From: Caldivirga sp. MU80
Lineage (GTDB): Archaea > Thermoproteota > Thermoprotei > Thermoproteales > Thermocladiaceae
DNA length: 64,000 bases
Reading direction: 5' to 3'
NCBI RefSeq assembly: GCF_001663375.1
Contig: NZ_LCTF01000001.1
Location: 44,926 to 108,925, forward strand
Program-made: the position numbers and the translations under genes
Shown: positions 62,384-64,000 of the stretch, one piece after another
Layout of the letters: each line of letters opens with the position of its first letter
How positions within the stretch are numbered: the stretch's first letter is position 1
The notes under the pieces: generated by a model
The model's database searches: none
What the model was told of the DNA's origin: nothing
The model's input: only the letters and a program-made list of their open reading frames with translations

Positions 62384-63229
62384 ATGGCTAAGGTTTACCT
62401 AGGGCCAGCTGGGGTACCACTGGGGCTTAAGGGTAAGAGGGGTGCTGGCACGCTGGATGGGATAAGGTATGTTAAGGACGTTGGTTTAAACGCGATGGAG
62501 GTTGAGTTCGTGCAGGGGGTTAGGATGAGTAGGGATGCCGCTAAGGAGGCTGGTGAACTGGCTAGGGAGCTTGGGGTTAGGTTATCCATACATGCACCGT
62601 ACTTCATAAACCTATGCAGCGAGGAGTCCGAGAAGGTTGAGGCCAGTTTAAGGAGACTTCAGGAGTCGTTAGATAGGGGTGAGGCCATGGGGGCTACTGT
62701 GGTGGTCTTTCACCCAGCATACTACGGTAAGATGGGGCCTGAGGGCTGCTATAACTCGGTTAAGGACAATGTGCTCAAGTTAATTGACTGGATGAGGGAG
62801 AATGGGGTTAGTCACGTGAAGCTCGGGTTAGAGGTTATGGCTAGGAGGAGTCAGTTCGGGAGTCTTGAGGAAACGTTTAGGCTGGTTAAGGAGGTTAACA
62901 ACCCGCAGGTCGTGGCTGTAGTGGACTGGGGCCACGTCTACGCTAGGAATGGTGGATCAATAAACTACAGGGAGGTTTTGGACATGTGGAGGAGCTACTT
63001 CGGAAATCAAGCCATGCACACCCACTTCACCTGCGTGAGGTATAGAAATGGCGAGTGGGTTGATGAACACGAGCCCATAGACACCAATAACCCACCCTTC
63101 GAGCCACTCGCCAAGGAATTAGCCGATGAGGACATTGAGATAACCATAATCAACGAGTCACCGCTCCTCGAACAGGACGCATTAAAGATGAGGGAGATCC
63201 TACTTAGGTACGGCAATGTACTTGCCTAG
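62384..63229 (+). CDS. endonuclease IV-like AP endonuclease (TIM barrel)
   Basis: 281 residues. The Nfo-type metal-binding residues appear in RLSIHAPYFINLCS, VVFHPAYYGKMG, LGLEVMARRSQFG, VVDWGHVYARN and MHTHFTCVRY, in the family order, ending with a final Glu in IINESPLLEQD. Archaeal members are DNA repair proteins acting at abasic sites, though some are relatives of unknown activity. A TATA-like ttaattaaag is centred 26 bp upstream of the ATG. Confidence 0.85.
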   Translation: MAKVYLGPAGVPLGLKGKRGAGTLDGIRYVKDVGLNAMEVEFVQGVRMSRDAAKEAGELARELGVRLSIHAPYFINLCSEESEKVEASLRRLQESLDRGEAMGATVVVFHPAYYGKMGPEGCYNSVKDNVLKLIDWMRENGVSHVKLGLEVMARRSQFGSLEETFRLVKEVNNPQVVAVVDWGHVYARNGGSINYREVLDMWRSYFGNQAMHTHFTCVRYRNGEWVDEHEPIDTNNPPFEPLAKELADEDIEITIINESPLLEQDALKMREILLRYGNVLA

Positions 63230-63314
63230 GTAACCTTAACTAAGTTAATTAACCTACGGTTGAGTTTAAACAGGAATGTATATACGATAGCCGATGCGGC
63301 CGCCGGCAGTGACA

Positions 63315-63352
63315 AAACGAACGGCAAGCTTCGCCTTTTATGGTGTGGTTTA
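63315..63352 (+). repeat. truncated copy of the TnpB-less element family (copy D)
   Basis: aaaacgaacggcaagcttcgccttttatggtgtgg matches the first 35-40 bp of copies B and C and then diverges. It sits about 90 bp upstream of the TnpB gene start, so it is either an older element cut by that insertion or part of the left end of the same transposon. Confidence 0.45.
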
Positions 63353-63443
63353 TTGGTGGTTGGGTTTGTTTAAAGTTTTAGCCTATTGGCCAGTATGTTT
63401 GTTTCTGGTTACCTTTTAATTCCCCCTTTGCTGTGTTTTCTCG

Positions 63444-64000
63444 GTGCCTAGGGTGGTGCCTCCGGGAGGGGGTTTCCTCGCCTTGGATGAGCCGGTGGGT
63501 CGATCACCCACTGTTTCCACCAACCCAGGCACTCTTTCCTCCTCCACTCCTAAATCGAAGGGTGGGAGTGGGAAATCAAGGAATGGGAATGAGGAAATAC
63601 GCACTGTTAGGCTTAGGCTATTGCCCAATGGTTCTCAGGAGAGAAGGCTAAGAAGAATCGCCGATGCTACTGCCAAATTATGGAATGAGCTTAATTATGC
63701 TAGGCTTACGCAGTTTAGGGCAAGTGGCAAGGTGGATTTTAAGGGCACTGGGCATGAGTTCTACTGCAAGTACAATGTGGTGCTTGGTGTTAATGCCGGT
63801 CAAGTGGTTAACTTAAACAACCAAGCGTGGAATTCCTTCTTTAAGTTGTCTAGGCTTTACAAGCAAGGCAAACTACCTAAATTCATGGGTAAGCCTTCAC
63901 CACCTGGCTTCTGGAAGGATAGGTTACTAGGCAGGAGGGAGCTAAGGATCCTGGTGAGGAACGATAGGTACTACCTAGAGCCCACCAACGGTGGAGAGGG
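63444..64000 (+). CDS. tnpB: TnpB (IS200/IS605 OrfB-type RNA-guided nuclease), partial
   Basis: N-terminal part of a TnpB protein that runs off the window. From the GTG at 63444 a Pro/Ser/Gly-rich leader is followed from about residue 50 by IRTVRLRLLPNGSQERRLRR, ATAKLWNELNYARLTQFRAS, the wedge/REC-like start of TnpB, then KYNVVLGVNAGQVVNLNNQAWNSFFKL and LVRNDRYYLEP. TnpB cleaves DNA guided by an RNA from its own 3' end and right end, which lie outside the window. No TnpA-like gene is seen upstream. Alternative GTG starts are at 63453 and 63456. Confidence 0.85.
   Translation, partial: MPRVVPPGGGFLALDEPVGRSPTVSTNPGTLSSSTPKSKGGSGKSRNGNEEIRTVRLRLLPNGSQERRLRRIADATAKLWNELNYARLTQFRASGKVDFKGTGHEFYCKYNVVLGVNAGQVVNLNNQAWNSFFKLSRLYKQGKLPKFMGKPSPPGFWKDRLLGRRELRILVRNDRYYLEPTNGGE

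Noticed and set aside
1..64000. CRISPR arrays or cas genes
   Set aside because: No regularly spaced direct repeats and no Cas-like protein; the repeats seen are dispersed hairpin elements.

Overview
The window looks like the chromosome of a hyperthermophilic crenarchaeon, most likely a Thermoproteales member resembling Caldivirga or Vulcanisaeta; this is inferred from gene content, not from a search. The supporting signs are archaeal TATA boxes about 25-28 bp upstream of start codons (mostly leaderless transcripts), many GTG starts, archaeal ribosomal and translation proteins (L24e, L34e, aIF6, SBDS), a tRNA with a bulge-helix-bulge intron, C/D box RNA candidates, an archaeal class I CCA-adding enzyme, a crenarchaeal pyruvoyl decarboxylase and TnpB-type transposon debris.

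Layout. 1-4454: an L-rhamnose module (GH78 alpha-L-rhamnosidase, a zinc dehydrogenase, L-rhamnonate dehydratase). 4451-9460: ribosome-associated genes (RqcH/NEMF, aIF6, SBDS) and enolase. 9582-15834: membrane pyrophosphatase, a class V aminotransferase overlapping an amino-acid permease, thymidylate kinase. 15748-18718: an ABC ATPase with a large coiled-coil surface protein. 18829-23602: complex I subunits NuoH and NuoI, a small zinc finger, citrate synthase, hexuloisomerase and the SpeD-family decarboxylase. 23861-32700: a surface protein, L24e, THEP1 NTPase, MFS transporter, ROK sugar kinase, nucleotidyltransferase and PRPP synthase, interspersed with transposon remnants. 32734-35301: a sulfur-handling operon (DsrE, TusA, SQR-like flavoprotein, DUF1641) with a perfect 16-bp inverted repeat at its promoter. 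35607-35702: an intron-containing tRNA-Ala. 36782-38572: a molybdopterin oxidoreductase.

38705-48110 is a carbohydrate island: two pairs of Gfo/Idh/MocA dehydrogenase plus xylose-isomerase-like TIM barrel, a third TIM barrel, a PfkB sugar kinase and a GH35 beta-galactosidase. It includes a decayed partial copy of one TIM-barrel gene. 48263-64000 holds L34e-cmk, an ABC importer with a fused double permease, several unrecognised membrane proteins, AMMECR1, an MFS transporter with a palindromic operator, Sua5, a GSAM-like aminotransferase, CCA transferase, an endonuclease IV-like protein and the start of a TnpB gene running off the end.

The most interesting signals are non-coding. A family of structured, TnpB-less elements (6636-6761, 23861-23994, 35788-35915, partial at 63315-63352) resembles transposon right ends/omega-RNAs. 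The three complete copies each end within 0-4 bp of the stop codon of a gene on the opposite strand. A second repeat of about 230 bp (31572-31801 and 60210-60441) has a conserved hairpin and has split a secreted-protein gene. Two good C/D box guide RNA candidates lie at 6573-6632 and 54747-54806.
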